From a virus, in IMG/VR virus record IMGVR_UViG_3300046820_000297, positions 1-64,000 of that record: DNA of 64,000 nucleotides. One strand, written 5' to 3'. The notes under the pieces are model-generated. The model saw only the letters and a program-made list of their open reading frames with translations. It searched no databases and was not told where the DNA came from. Position 1 is the first letter of the stretch. The number at the start of each line of letters is the position of its first letter. Below, piece by piece: positions 40,496-47,685 of the stretch. A program made the translations under genes and the position numbers.

Positions 40496-41041
40496 ATGAA
40501 GAAGTATACAGTAAAAGAACTTAAAGCAGAGTTTGAAAGACTAGGTTATTCATGGCCTGTGTTTCACTTAGTGGGTGTTAGATCTAATGCTAATCTTAAG
40601 AATCAGTTTGATGATCTTATTGGTGTAGTTGAGAAAGATAACATCACTTGGTATACTTGTACTACTAACCCTGGTACTCACTGGTTGCAGAATTTGTTGA
40701 ATCCAAAAGGTGCAGCATTACTTAAACCAGGTCAATGGGATGACTGTTGGCAGATTGGTATGCACCAAGGTAAGTACGAAGCACTAACACAGTATGCTCC
40801 TGTTACTGTATACAGAGATGGTAACAAAAATGATGTAGCAGAAGAATCTTCAGTAACAGAGACTGGTATCTTTGGTATCAACATTCACCGTGCTAATCCT
40901 AGTATAGTATCTAAACTTATTGATAAGTGGTCTGCTGGATGTCAAGTACTTAATGACCCAAAACAGTTTGCAGAGTTACTAGCTAAGTGTAAGAAGTCAG
41001 GATTTAAGAAGTTTACGTATACACTTTTGAAAGAGTTCTAA
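40496..41041 (+). CDS. Probable endolysin (L,D-transpeptidase-like SxGC fold)
   Basis: 181 aa. The C-terminal half has GIFGINIHRAN (His131) followed by KWSAGCQVL (Ser146, Cys149), an arrangement recalling the His ... SxGC active site of YkuD-type L,D-transpeptidases. Related phage proteins with the pattern LxxGxW ... TGIFGINIHRA ... SAGCQV are usually found in lysis regions. The next gene, a holin-like protein, starts on the last base of the stop codon (TAATG). I infer peptidoglycan cleavage at lysis. No signal peptide was seen, so release would depend on the holin. The YkuD relationship is by motif only. Confidence 0.62.
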   Translation: MKKYTVKELKAEFERLGYSWPVFHLVGVRSNANLKNQFDDLIGVVEKDNITWYTCTTNPGTHWLQNLLNPKGAALLKPGQWDDCWQIGMHQGKYEALTQYAPVTVYRDGNKNDVAEESSVTETGIFGINIHRANPSIVSKLIDKWSAGCQVLNDPKQFAELLAKCKKSGFKKFTYTLLKEF

Positions 41042-41292
41042 TGAAAGACATGATGAAAAGTATATTCTCTTCTAAAGGAGAATTGTCTTTTAAAAGAATT
41101 AGTTCCGGATTAACTCTTATTGTATTGTTGTCTTTGGCGTATGTAAATACATATACAGAGCATAAGACTCCAGACTATGTATTTGATTGGTTAGTACTAA
41201 TAGTAGTAGCTGGTTATGGAGGTACCGTAGCAGAAGAAATCTTTAAAAAGAAAACCAATGACACAACGGGAGAAACAGGAACAACTAATTAA
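41041..41292 (+). CDS. Holin-like membrane protein
   Basis: 83 aa with two hydrophobic segments at about residues 21-38 (ISSGLTLIVLLSLAYV) and 48-64 (FDWLVLIVVAGYGGTVAEEI), a short hydrophilic turn, and a charged polar C-terminus. This is the layout of two-segment phage holins, and the GGTVAE ending of the second segment is typical of Bacteroidota phage holin-like proteins I know. It lies directly between the probable endolysin and the spanin-like genes, supporting a lysis role. It overlaps the next gene by 35 bp in another frame. Confidence 0.62.
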   Translation: MKDMMKSIFSSKGELSFKRISSGLTLIVLLSLAYVNTYTEHKTPDYVFDWLVLIVVAGYGGTVAEEIFKKKTNDTTGETGTTN

Positions 41293-41620
41293 AGATGTTC
41301 TAGCTGTATTCATTATATGTATAGTAGCTACTCTATTTGTCTATGAGATGTCTAGAGTTAGAACTTTAGAGATACACACTAACCAACTGAAAGAAAAGAT
41401 CTCACTAGATAGTCTAACACAAGATTCTCTCGAGATGAAAATCCTACACGATAGTCTAGCACATGTAGATAGTCTACGTGTAATTCATATTAAACACTTA
41501 AAAGATCTAGATAATGCAAACAAAGATGAGCGTGACCAAGACATTAATATTATTAAGCGTGCTTCTAATGAGCAACTTGATAGTCTGTGGTCAATTTACT
41601 CCCCAAAGATTAGTAATTAA
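41258..41620 (+). CDS. Inner-membrane spanin-like protein (Rz-like)
   Basis: 120 aa. One N-terminal membrane segment (about 13-30, VLAVFIICIVATLFVYEM) is followed by a charged helical domain with repeated Asp-Ser-Leu spacing (SLDSLTQDSLEM, LHDSLAHVDSL), as expected for a periplasmic coiled coil. This matches the layout of an Rz-type i-spanin, which helps fuse inner and outer membranes in the last lysis step. Its 5' end overlaps the holin-like gene by 35 bp and its 3' end contains the start of the next gene (107-bp overlap), a nested arrangement familiar from Rz/Rz1 pairs. No sequence homology to Rz is claimed. Confidence 0.5.
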   Translation: MTQREKQEQLIKDVLAVFIICIVATLFVYEMSRVRTLEIHTNQLKEKISLDSLTQDSLEMKILHDSLAHVDSLRVIHIKHLKDLDNANKDERDQDINIIKRASNEQLDSLWSIYSPKISN

Positions 41621-41975
41621 CGGACAGTCAGGGGTGTTTCTTACTCCTGTTGAGGAACGTGCTGTGCTTACTGCACTAGTAGACTTACGTTATTATTCTA
41701 AAGGTATATCTCTAAGAGATAGTATAATCCTAGATTTTGAAAAAAGGATTGTTGATAAGAATTTAGAGATTAAGTTATTAACATCAAAGTATAATGATTG
41801 TATAAGTGGTCAAAAAGAACTAGGTAAAAAGTATAATGGTCTCATAGAAGACTATAATAAGCTTGTTATTGACAATGAAGTGTTAAAAACTAAAAATAAC
41901 ATACGCAAGAATTGGATCGTAGGGTTAGCTTGTAGTACTTTAATAATGAGTACACTGTTAATATTAACGAATTAA
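41514..41975 (+). CDS. Second spanin-like protein, signal sequence plus C-terminal membrane segment
   Basis: 153 aa (or 149 aa if the Met at 41526 is used). The N-terminus (TKTLILLSVLLMSNLIVCGQ) is a signal sequence ending at a Cys. The -1 residue is Val, so it is an imperfect lipobox and lipidation is uncertain. A coiled-coil-like middle follows, then a C-terminal membrane segment (about 132-151, IVGLACSTLIMSTLLIL). A lipoprotein signal plus a C-terminal membrane helix is the architecture of a unimolecular spanin, while the nested start inside the preceding gene recalls Rz1. Either reading supports a lysis role. Confidence 0.45.
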   Translation: MQTKMSVTKTLILLSVLLMSNLIVCGQFTPQRLVINGQSGVFLTPVEERAVLTALVDLRYYSKGISLRDSIILDFEKRIVDKNLEIKLLTSKYNDCISGQKELGKKYNGLIEDYNKLVIDNEVLKTKNNIRKNWIVGLACSTLIMSTLLILTN

Positions 41976-42130
41976 TGGACAGTAATTATTATTTTTTAAG
42001 AGCACAGATACGTGCTATGAATCCTGATTGGACTCAAGAACAAATCAACGAAGAAGTTAAGCGAATCATGGAAGAACATGGTGACTCGCCTGATAATGAA
42101 GAAGATGGTTGTTTATATTGCGGATCTTAA
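41975..42130 (+). CDS. Small acidic protein, 51 aa, unknown
   Basis: 51 aa; its ATG overlaps the preceding TAA by one base (TAATG), a coupling used repeatedly in this operon, which favours a real gene. It contains FLRAQIRAMNPDW, then an acidic C-terminus ending DGCLYCGS with two Cys separated by two residues. A single CxxC pair could bind metal only as a dimer. No family recognised. Confidence 0.45.
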   Translation: MDSNYYFLRAQIRAMNPDWTQEQINEEVKRIMEEHGDSPDNEEDGCLYCGS

Positions 42131-42142
42131 TTATATTAGTAT

Positions 42143-42379
42143 ATGAATAAATATCAAAAAGGTGGTGGACCAAAGAAGGATACCACTAAAAAAATCGACA
42201 CTAGTAAAGTAAAACCTGTTCCACTTACTAAACCTGGTGGAACTCCTCCTAAAGTCAATGATCCTGGGTTCAGTAAAGCAGCACCTAAGATTCCTAAGAT
42301 TAGTGATCCTGGTTTTAAAAAGAAAGACACTACTAGTATAAAACCATATAAGAAAGGCGGATCTATTAAGAAAAAATAA
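42143..42379 (+). CDS. Small Lys/Pro/Gly-rich basic protein
   Basis: 78 aa and strongly basic, with GG-centred Lys motifs at both ends (YQKGGGPKK and YKKGGSIKKK). An internal repeat, NDPGFSKAAPK / SDPGFKKKDT, occurs within the protein. The KKGG style matches motifs in the virion proteins between 4 and 12 kb, so it may be packaged or bind nucleic acid; that is inference. The next gene starts on its stop codon (TAATG). Confidence 0.45.
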   Translation: MNKYQKGGGPKKDTTKKIDTSKVKPVPLTKPGGTPPKVNDPGFSKAAPKIPKISDPGFKKKDTTSIKPYKKGGSIKKK

Positions 42380-42492
42380 TGGAAAAGAAACCATCTTTCA
42401 AACCCGAGAATAATAAACTTGATGTTATTATCAAGGAAGCTCGTACACAAAAACCTAAACAACCTAAGAATCCAAACCTATGGCGAAAGTAA
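42379..42492 (+). CDS. Very small basic protein, 37 aa
   Basis: 37 aa (MEKKPSFKPENNKLDVIIKE..., ending NPNLWRK). The ATG overlaps the preceding TAA by one base, and its last 13 bp overlap the next gene in another frame. Translational coupling and the dense packing support it as a gene; no function can be assigned. Confidence 0.4.
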   Translation: MEKKPSFKPENNKLDVIIKEARTQKPKQPKNPNLWRK

Positions 42493-42620
42493 ATACCGCG
42501 AAGAATAACTACGCACCCGCAGGCACTCGTAAGAAGCGCCCGGGGATTGTAGCTAAAAAGAAAACAAGTAAACTAAAAACAAGTAAGAACTACGTTAAGC
42601 GTTACCGAGGTCAAGGGTAA
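42480..42620 (+). CDS. Small basic protein ending KNYVKRYRGQG
   Basis: 46 aa with about a third Lys/Arg. The tail KTSKNYVKRYRGQG resembles small basic proteins I associate with Bacteroidota phages, lying near the end of the late operon. A nucleic-acid-binding or virion role is plausible from charge alone. It is the last plus-strand gene before the convergent terminator hairpin at 42646. Confidence 0.5.
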   Translation: MAKVNTAKNNYAPAGTRKKRPGIVAKKKTSKLKTSKNYVKRYRGQG

Positions 42621-42645
42621 ACTAATAGTCTTACTATATCATCTG

Positions 42646-42671
42646 AAAAGTAAACTTAACGGTTTACTTTT
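42646..42671. terminator. Bidirectional intrinsic terminator between convergent operons
   Basis: A perfect 10-bp inverted repeat (AAAAGTAAAC, 42646-42655, with GTTTACTTTT, 42662-42671) encloses a 6-nt loop. A run of T follows on the plus strand and the complementary A-run precedes it, so it can act on both strands. It lies between the last plus-strand stop (42620) and the minus-strand stop at 42664, which is inside the 3' arm. The stem is AT-rich and therefore only moderately strong. Confidence 0.7.
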
Positions 42672-43053
42672 TTTGTTCTAGGATAGATTTGATGTCTGGT
42701 TTAGAATATTGAGGTCCTTTCAAAATTTTACCATCCTCTCTCAGGATAGGTAATCCGTCTTCACCTAACTTACTCATGTTTGATCTCTGTATCTCTTCGA
42801 ATACTTCCACGATCTTGTCTTGCATACCATGTTTAAGAATGGTGCCCACCAGTATATATAACTGATCACCGAGAGCATCAGCAATACCCACCAAATCATT
42901 ATCACGACATGCCATAAGGTATTCAAATAGTTCTTCAGCTTGTAGGTCATGTCTTAGTTGGAATTCTTTCTCTTTGATTAAACTTGGTTCTGATGCATAG
43001 TGTTGTCCAAATACATCATGAAAGTGCTTTACAGCATTAATTATATCTTGCAT
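42664..43053 (-). CDS. MazG-like nucleotide pyrophosphohydrolase
   Basis: 129 aa from the chosen ATG at 43053; an upstream in-frame ATG at 43083 would add 10 residues but overlap the preceding gene. All-alpha protein with the helical acidic pattern of MazG/phosphoribosyl-ATP pyrophosphatase-like enzymes: RHDLQAEELFEYLMACRDND followed by IADALGDQLYILVG, with Glu and Asp residues placed to bind Mg-NTP. Such enzymes hydrolyse NTPs to NMP and PPi, or dispose of signalling or damaged nucleotides. It is the last gene of the minus-strand block and follows the Nmad-like gene with 1 bp between stop and start, suggesting coupling. Confidence 0.65.
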   Translation of the reverse strand: MQDIINAVKHFHDVFGQHYASEPSLIKEKEFQLRHDLQAEELFEYLMACRDNDLVGIADALGDQLYILVGTILKHGMQDKIVEVFEEIQRSNMSKLGEDGLPILREDGKILKGPQYSKPDIKSILEQKK

Positions 43054-43054
43054 A

Positions 43055-43585
43055 TTAGTAACTAGAATAATACCACTCATCATAATTGGGTGGTAGTTGT
43101 TGAAACTTTAATTTATTTAATGGATCATTTGCTTTAGTCAGAGGATTGTCAGCAGTTATTCTAGGTAAACCTAGTTGATCCATTCCTCTATGATGTCCAG
43201 GAGTACGGAGTTCTTCCATCTTTTTTTCTGCTTTTGCTTTAGTTTCTTTAACAGCATCACAAAATCTATTGTGTAAACCATTAGAATCTAACATCATAGC
43301 TTCTATCAAGATAAGATAGTTGATAGCATCACCAAACTTCTCACGAATCATGTGTTCTGAATACGGCTTGTTACTACTAATCATATCTTTAATAGACTGC
43401 AGGTGCTTAATCATGTATTCCCACGCTACCATTTCACGGTTACTGTGGAAAGACATTTTAGAACCTTCTTCAAAGTTGTGAAAAACATTTGCTTCATTGG
43501 CATACTCGCCACCTTTCTTTTTTAATACAGATTCAATAAGTTCTTTACGCTTATCTATTAGCTGATTGAATTCTATTCTGTTCAT
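43055..43585 (-). CDS. DUF1599/Nmad1-like nucleotide-associated protein
   Basis: 176 aa. The core is helical, with YANEANVFHNFEEGSKM, WEYMIKHLQSIKDMI and EKFGDAINYLILIEAMM. This resembles the DUF1599/Nmad1 family of phage proteins linked to modified nucleotides, itself MazG-like in fold; I rely on pattern recall only. The C-terminal 50 residues are Pro-rich and extended. It sits directly upstream of the MazG-like gene, consistent with a nucleotide-pool pair. A strong GC-rich hairpin (43598-43638) lies just before its start. Confidence 0.5.
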   Translation of the reverse strand: MNRIEFNQLIDKRKELIESVLKKKGGEYANEANVFHNFEEGSKMSFHSNREMVAWEYMIKHLQSIKDMISSNKPYSEHMIREKFGDAINYLILIEAMMLDSNGLHNRFCDAVKETKAKAEKKMEELRTPGHHRGMDQLGLPRITADNPLTKANDPLNKLKFQQLPPNYDEWYYSSY

Positions 43586-43597
43586 AACATTAAGTTA

Positions 43598-43638
43598 GAA
43601 CCCAGAGGGGGCATGCAAGAGTCATACCCCCCGGGTTC
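43598..43638 (-). promoter_or_regulatory. GC-rich hairpin in leader of the Nmad-like gene
   Basis: The outer arms GAACCC (43598-43603) and GGGTTC (43633-43638) pair perfectly. An inner stem of five G:C pairs (43607-43611 with 43627-43631) extends by three more pairs past one mismatch. In the minus-strand transcript the hairpin ends 12 nt before the ATG at 43585 and is not followed by a U-run, so it is not an intrinsic terminator. It could control translation or mRNA stability. Confidence 0.5.
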
Positions 43639-43643
43639 GTATT

Positions 43644-44717
43644 TTATAGTTCTGGTAAATCTAAGATATCACCATCAAAGTTAAAGAATTCTTCAGCTTT
43701 AGACAAGGAATTTTCTTCTTTTTCTTGATCTTCGTAGAACGCATCAGGTACTGGTGTAGTATCTATAGGTTCTTCTTCAGGTTCAAAGTCAAAAATTACA
43801 GGTTCATTTACAGGTTCTTTATCAATGTCAAAATCTGAACCTGTATTTTCTACATTATCAAATCCTGGAATCAACAAATCATTAGTCATGTTTACAAACA
43901 ACTCCTCTTCTTCAGCAATAACATCAAAGATGTTTATCTGATTAGGATCCGTCTCCGGGATATTTACAGGAAATGCTTCTTGTAGAGTTACTGGAGTACT
44001 AAGAATAGTATGTTTCAATTCATCATACACTGTATCAAAACATCCGATATGAGACCTAGTATAAAACTTAGGGTGACTGTTCTGAATAGAGAATGCAAGT
44101 CCGGCATATACACTCCATAAAGATATCTCTTCGTTATCTTTAAACCACTTATCATAGTAGTGCTTACTTGTAGTCAACTGATCTGCTTTAAGATAATCAT
44201 TGATAAATGTCTTACCCATGATCTCTCCACACTGATTCTTATTTACAAGTAAAGCTTCCATAGATGTCTTACGTCTAAGTAGTTCATTATAGAAACTATC
44301 TGTATGACCAATCTGCTTCTTTACATTATCTACCATCTCCACATCTGCAGTACCTGTATGTTTACGCATAAAGAACGCCATGTCTGAAGTCATCATAACT
44401 CCGTCATTGTCTTTAAAGTGCAAACCTACACTACAGTGAAACTTAGTACTCTTATCATATGAGTTAACCCAGGTAAATACTATACCTATATTTGGATCTG
44501 TACCATATGACATATAGTGGTTACCAACTGTAACCTTTCCATTTGAAGAGAATAACTCTCTATCTACAATTAAACCAGCTGCTGCTAGTTCTGCACGAAC
44601 CGTGTCAAGTACTGACGCGTTCGTAATAACTTTATATCTTCCTCCATGTTGGGGAATGTGGACGGAGTCACGGAGATAACTCTCCGTGCTCCCACCCATT
44701 GCTAATTTGAATGGCAT
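43644..44717 (-). CDS. DUF932-like phage protein (tentative)
   Basis: 357 aa. The N-terminal 240 residues, with VGNHYMSYGTDPNIGIVFTW, NSYDKSTKFHCSVGLHF and DGVMMTSDMAFFMRKHTG, resemble the DUF932/phage-plasmid protein family by layout. The C-terminal 120 residues are acidic and disordered (ending FNFDGDILDLPEL), a tail type often used for protein contacts. It starts 1 bp after the DNA polymerase stop, so a replication-associated role is plausible. Function unknown. Confidence 0.4.
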   Translation of the reverse strand: MPFKLAMGGSTESYLRDSVHIPQHGGRYKVITNASVLDTVRAELAAAGLIVDRELFSSNGKVTVGNHYMSYGTDPNIGIVFTWVNSYDKSTKFHCSVGLHFKDNDGVMMTSDMAFFMRKHTGTADVEMVDNVKKQIGHTDSFYNELLRRKTSMEALLVNKNQCGEIMGKTFINDYLKADQLTTSKHYYDKWFKDNEEISLWSVYAGLAFSIQNSHPKFYTRSHIGCFDTVYDELKHTILSTPVTLQEAFPVNIPETDPNQINIFDVIAEEEELFVNMTNDLLIPGFDNVENTGSDFDIDKEPVNEPVIFDFEPEEEPIDTTPVPDAFYEDQEKEENSLSKAEEFFNFDGDILDLPEL

Positions 44718-44718
44718 A

Positions 44719-46710
44719 TTAAAATAAACTTAATTGTGATTGTTCTTTTAACTTGCTGATGTTCTCGATCTCTTTGTAGACTCTTTCTAGATAATACTCG
44801 TCATCAATATCATAGTCACCCCAAGGTTTAATCTCGTGAAGATTAAACTCTGTCTGTAACCACTTACCTGCTTCTAAACGAGTTTCTCTACCATCAGCTT
44901 TGTTAACCTTAATTAATTTGCAACCTTTATTAGATACATAATACCGTACTACACCTTGTAGTTCACGATCATGTCTAACTCCTTTTATGAAACAGGTTTC
45001 CATAAAAATCCAGTCACCTTTGCGCTTTACACCTATACAGTAATCAAAGATGTTTCTATTCTGCTGTATGAATATCTCCGGTGCTACATTATGTATAAAG
45101 AAATAATAGATTGCTTTTGGCACTATCAAAGCAGATTTATTCTTGTGTAGCGGTAAGTCCGAGAACTCGAATCTACCTTTACACTTAGTTGTCTTTACAT
45201 AATATTTACCATTATCTTCACGATAGACAAAGTGCGGAGTCTTCTTTTTCATAGACTCATACGTTTCTTTATCTACTTCCTTCTCTTTGAATACAGCAAT
45301 ATAGTTGTTTACATCACCAATGATCATCTTATCGTACTGATCATGTTCTAGTTGTAACTGAGTCATGTCCTCCCACTTCTTGCAGATCTCTAGATAGCGA
45401 TCTTTTGCAGTCTCCGGGATAATCATTTCTAAACCATCGGTATTCTGCATTAGCGGAACACTCTCAGGAATACCATCAGATAACATCTCATACAACATAA
45501 CCAGACTAAGCTGACCATTGATTGTAATCCTCATAGTAAACTCAGGATCATACAAGAAACTATTCTCGTCATTACTAAGACCATAAGTACTATTCAGGAT
45601 AATCTTGTAAACATAGTTCTTTGGATCCTTCTTAGGTATCTTCTTTCTCTCTTCAAAGAACCATTCGTACTGTTCACAGAATTCTTCTTTAGGTAAATGT
45701 GCAGGAGACCATCCATTTCTAATAGCTAGATTAGGATAAAAACTAGTAACGTCTGAAGTCATGATGATCATTCCATCTTTTGCTTCATACACACCAGCTT
45801 TGGTAGCACCATGTACACCACCTAAACCAAAATCTGTTTTGACAGACTTATGGGTGACTGAATATTTAAACCCACCCTTAGTATCATTAGGATTAATCTT
45901 TAAAGTTTTAAACTTCTCATGGATGTTTTTAAACTCTTTGCGATTAAAACTAATATAATCTAAGAGAATGTCTCCTACTACAATAGAATCTCGTTTAGTT
46001 CTCATCTGCTTTAGATCATACTTTCGTATGTTGAGTTTGCTGCTCAAGAAATGCAAGAAGAGTTCTTTAGATATCTTTGGTTCAGAAGCACTGTACAGAT
46101 TGATACCATACTCGTTAGTCAACGCTTTCCTCAGCATGATTTGATCTTTGCTGAGCATCATTACCTGCTTAGTTGCAAGTACATCGTTAATACAGTAACT
46201 TATTATAGTATCTAGCTGTTCTTTTGTGCGGATTACAGTACTGTGTTTGATAGGCATATCGCGAACGTTGTGCCAATCCATAGAGTACTCGATCCACTTT
46301 AGACTAGATCTTTTTGCAGGATTATCCCAGTGATTCAACCGGAATACATCTAGCTGCTTAATACTTAGTATTCGCTCACCATACTCCGGGAATTCACCTT
46401 TGTTAGAACGGTCTATAGTATCTTGAGCTTTCAGATACAGTACATGTGCTATAGTCTCAGCAGGTTCATCGAGATAGTAATCACCTTCTCTAATAATGAA
46501 CTCAGTAATCTGAGAGTCAAAGTTTATACCGTTAAATGAGATATGCCAAACTTCTTCACTCTTACAGTCTTGTAAGAACGAGTACAATTCAGCATAATCA
46601 TTCCGGGATTCATGTACTACAAATATCTTCTTCTCATCAGACTTGTAGTCTATAAATACTGCAACGAAGCAATTAATCAGGGTCTCATAGTCATGTACCC
46701 AGTTAGTCAT
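44719..46710 (-). CDS. Family B DNA polymerase with 3'-5' exonuclease
   Basis: 663 aa. Exonuclease motifs: Asp7-Tyr-Glu9 (Exo I), FNGINFDSQ (Exo II) and YCINDVLA (Exo III). Polymerase motifs: A, SDVTSFYPNLAI with Asp320; B, KIILNSTYG starting at Lys369; C, MQNTDGLEMII with Asp425. Motif C reads NTDG rather than the usual DTDS, but the second Asp, equivalent to the catalytic one in RB69 polymerase, is kept. It is compact for the family and replicates the phage genome with the helicase, primase and SSB encoded upstream. The start overlaps the stop of the preceding gene by one base. Confidence 0.88.
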   Translation of the reverse strand: MTNWVHDYETLINCFVAVFIDYKSDEKKIFVVHESRNDYAELYSFLQDCKSEEVWHISFNGINFDSQITEFIIREGDYYLDEPAETIAHVLYLKAQDTIDRSNKGEFPEYGERILSIKQLDVFRLNHWDNPAKRSSLKWIEYSMDWHNVRDMPIKHSTVIRTKEQLDTIISYCINDVLATKQVMMLSKDQIMLRKALTNEYGINLYSASEPKISKELFLHFLSSKLNIRKYDLKQMRTKRDSIVVGDILLDYISFNRKEFKNIHEKFKTLKINPNDTKGGFKYSVTHKSVKTDFGLGGVHGATKAGVYEAKDGMIIMTSDVTSFYPNLAIRNGWSPAHLPKEEFCEQYEWFFEERKKIPKKDPKNYVYKIILNSTYGLSNDENSFLYDPEFTMRITINGQLSLVMLYEMLSDGIPESVPLMQNTDGLEMIIPETAKDRYLEICKKWEDMTQLQLEHDQYDKMIIGDVNNYIAVFKEKEVDKETYESMKKKTPHFVYREDNGKYYVKTTKCKGRFEFSDLPLHKNKSALIVPKAIYYFFIHNVAPEIFIQQNRNIFDYCIGVKRKGDWIFMETCFIKGVRHDRELQGVVRYYVSNKGCKLIKVNKADGRETRLEAGKWLQTEFNLHEIKPWGDYDIDDEYYLERVYKEIENISKLKEQSQLSLF

Positions 46711-47093
46711 TACTCAGCAGATTCTGTTGTTGGAGTAGCAAGTAAATATTGCTCAAAATCAAATGTATCAGCATTAAAAGCAAAACGCTTTACAAATGAA
46801 CGGATCTCATCCAACTGCTCAATATAATACTCTTGAAATGTTTCAATAGTACGACGCTCTTCCTTGTATGGTTTACCTTCACGACTTGGTGTCTTTCTCA
46901 TTTCGATATCACCATTAGGATCAATCTTAGGCATCATGTGGAAAATATCTTTTTGGATAGCACCAATGACAGCTAACACTTTCATATCTGCATCAAAGAT
47001 ACATTCTACATAAGGACACTCTGCATCTGTTGGGATCATTTTAAATGTCTTCCCGTTCTTCCATGTGGAAGTAATTAACATCATATTACTCAT
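46710..47093 (-). CDS. Conserved small protein next to DNA polymerase, unknown
   Basis: 127 aa. The N-terminal half is a compact beta-rich domain (MMLITSTWKNGKTFKMIPTD, YVECIFDADMKVLAVIGAI). A helical second half holds FQEYYIEQLDEIRSFVKRF and an acidic tail. It overlaps the polymerase start by one base, and that tight link suggests a polymerase or replication partner. No named family recognised. Confidence 0.5.
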   Translation of the reverse strand: MSNMMLITSTWKNGKTFKMIPTDAECPYVECIFDADMKVLAVIGAIQKDIFHMMPKIDPNGDIEMRKTPSREGKPYKEERRTIETFQEYYIEQLDEIRSFVKRFAFNADTFDFEQYLLATPTTESAE

Positions 47094-47107
47094 AAAAATT
47101 ATTGGTT

Positions 47108-47674
47108 TTAAAGTTCAAATATAGACAGAAACTTATCTTGTTTTACATCAACCTTGAGTGTTTCTTTCTCAAGATCGGGGATCGAACATAGTTCACCAAC
47201 CTCTAACATTAGTTCTACAGGTACATTTAGATACTCTGCATACGATTTAAAATAGTTCTCAGGATTTAGATAACTGTTTATAAGATTACGGTTACTAGGG
47301 TTATTAGCAAAGAATCCTAATATCTCATTCTTAGTATTGTTATCTATGTGAGAATATTTACCAGCAAGAAAAAGAGACCACATTTCTGACTTATGACTAA
47401 AGTCAAAAACATAAATACCTTTATCATCTTCTACTTCATAAAACGTATCGAATCTTGAATTACCAGAGAGCTTAGACTTTTCAAACATTCTAAACTCTAG
47501 ATCTTGTCTTAGATGGTACAAACAAATGAGTTTCATATCTTCAGGTTTATACATATTCGTAATAGACACATATGTCTCATTAGGAACAACTGCTGAACCT
47601 CTTTTGATACCTAGAAGCGGATATAAGAACATCCTAGACTTCTGAGTATATTTAGTATACAAGTTTTTGACCAT
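47108..47674 (-). CDS. Uncharacterised replication-block protein
   Basis: 188 aa, mixed alpha/beta, no membrane segment and no catalytic motif I can identify. Notable segments are FLYPLLGIKRGSAVVPNETY and GIYVFDFSHKSEMWSLFLAG. It lies between the exonuclease and polymerase genes in a run of closely spaced genes (11- and 14-bp gaps), so it probably belongs to the same replication or recombination unit. Confidence 0.45.
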   Translation of the reverse strand: MVKNLYTKYTQKSRMFLYPLLGIKRGSAVVPNETYVSITNMYKPEDMKLICLYHLRQDLEFRMFEKSKLSGNSRFDTFYEVEDDKGIYVFDFSHKSEMWSLFLAGKYSHIDNNTKNEILGFFANNPSNRNLINSYLNPENYFKSYAEYLNVPVELMLEVGELCSIPDLEKETLKVDVKQDKFLSIFEL

Positions 47675-47685
47675 TTGTTTTTAAT

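Noticed and set aside
43598-43638. Intrinsic terminator before the Nmad-like gene
   Set aside because: The hairpin is strong but no U-run follows it on the minus strand, so it is reported as a possible regulatory element instead.
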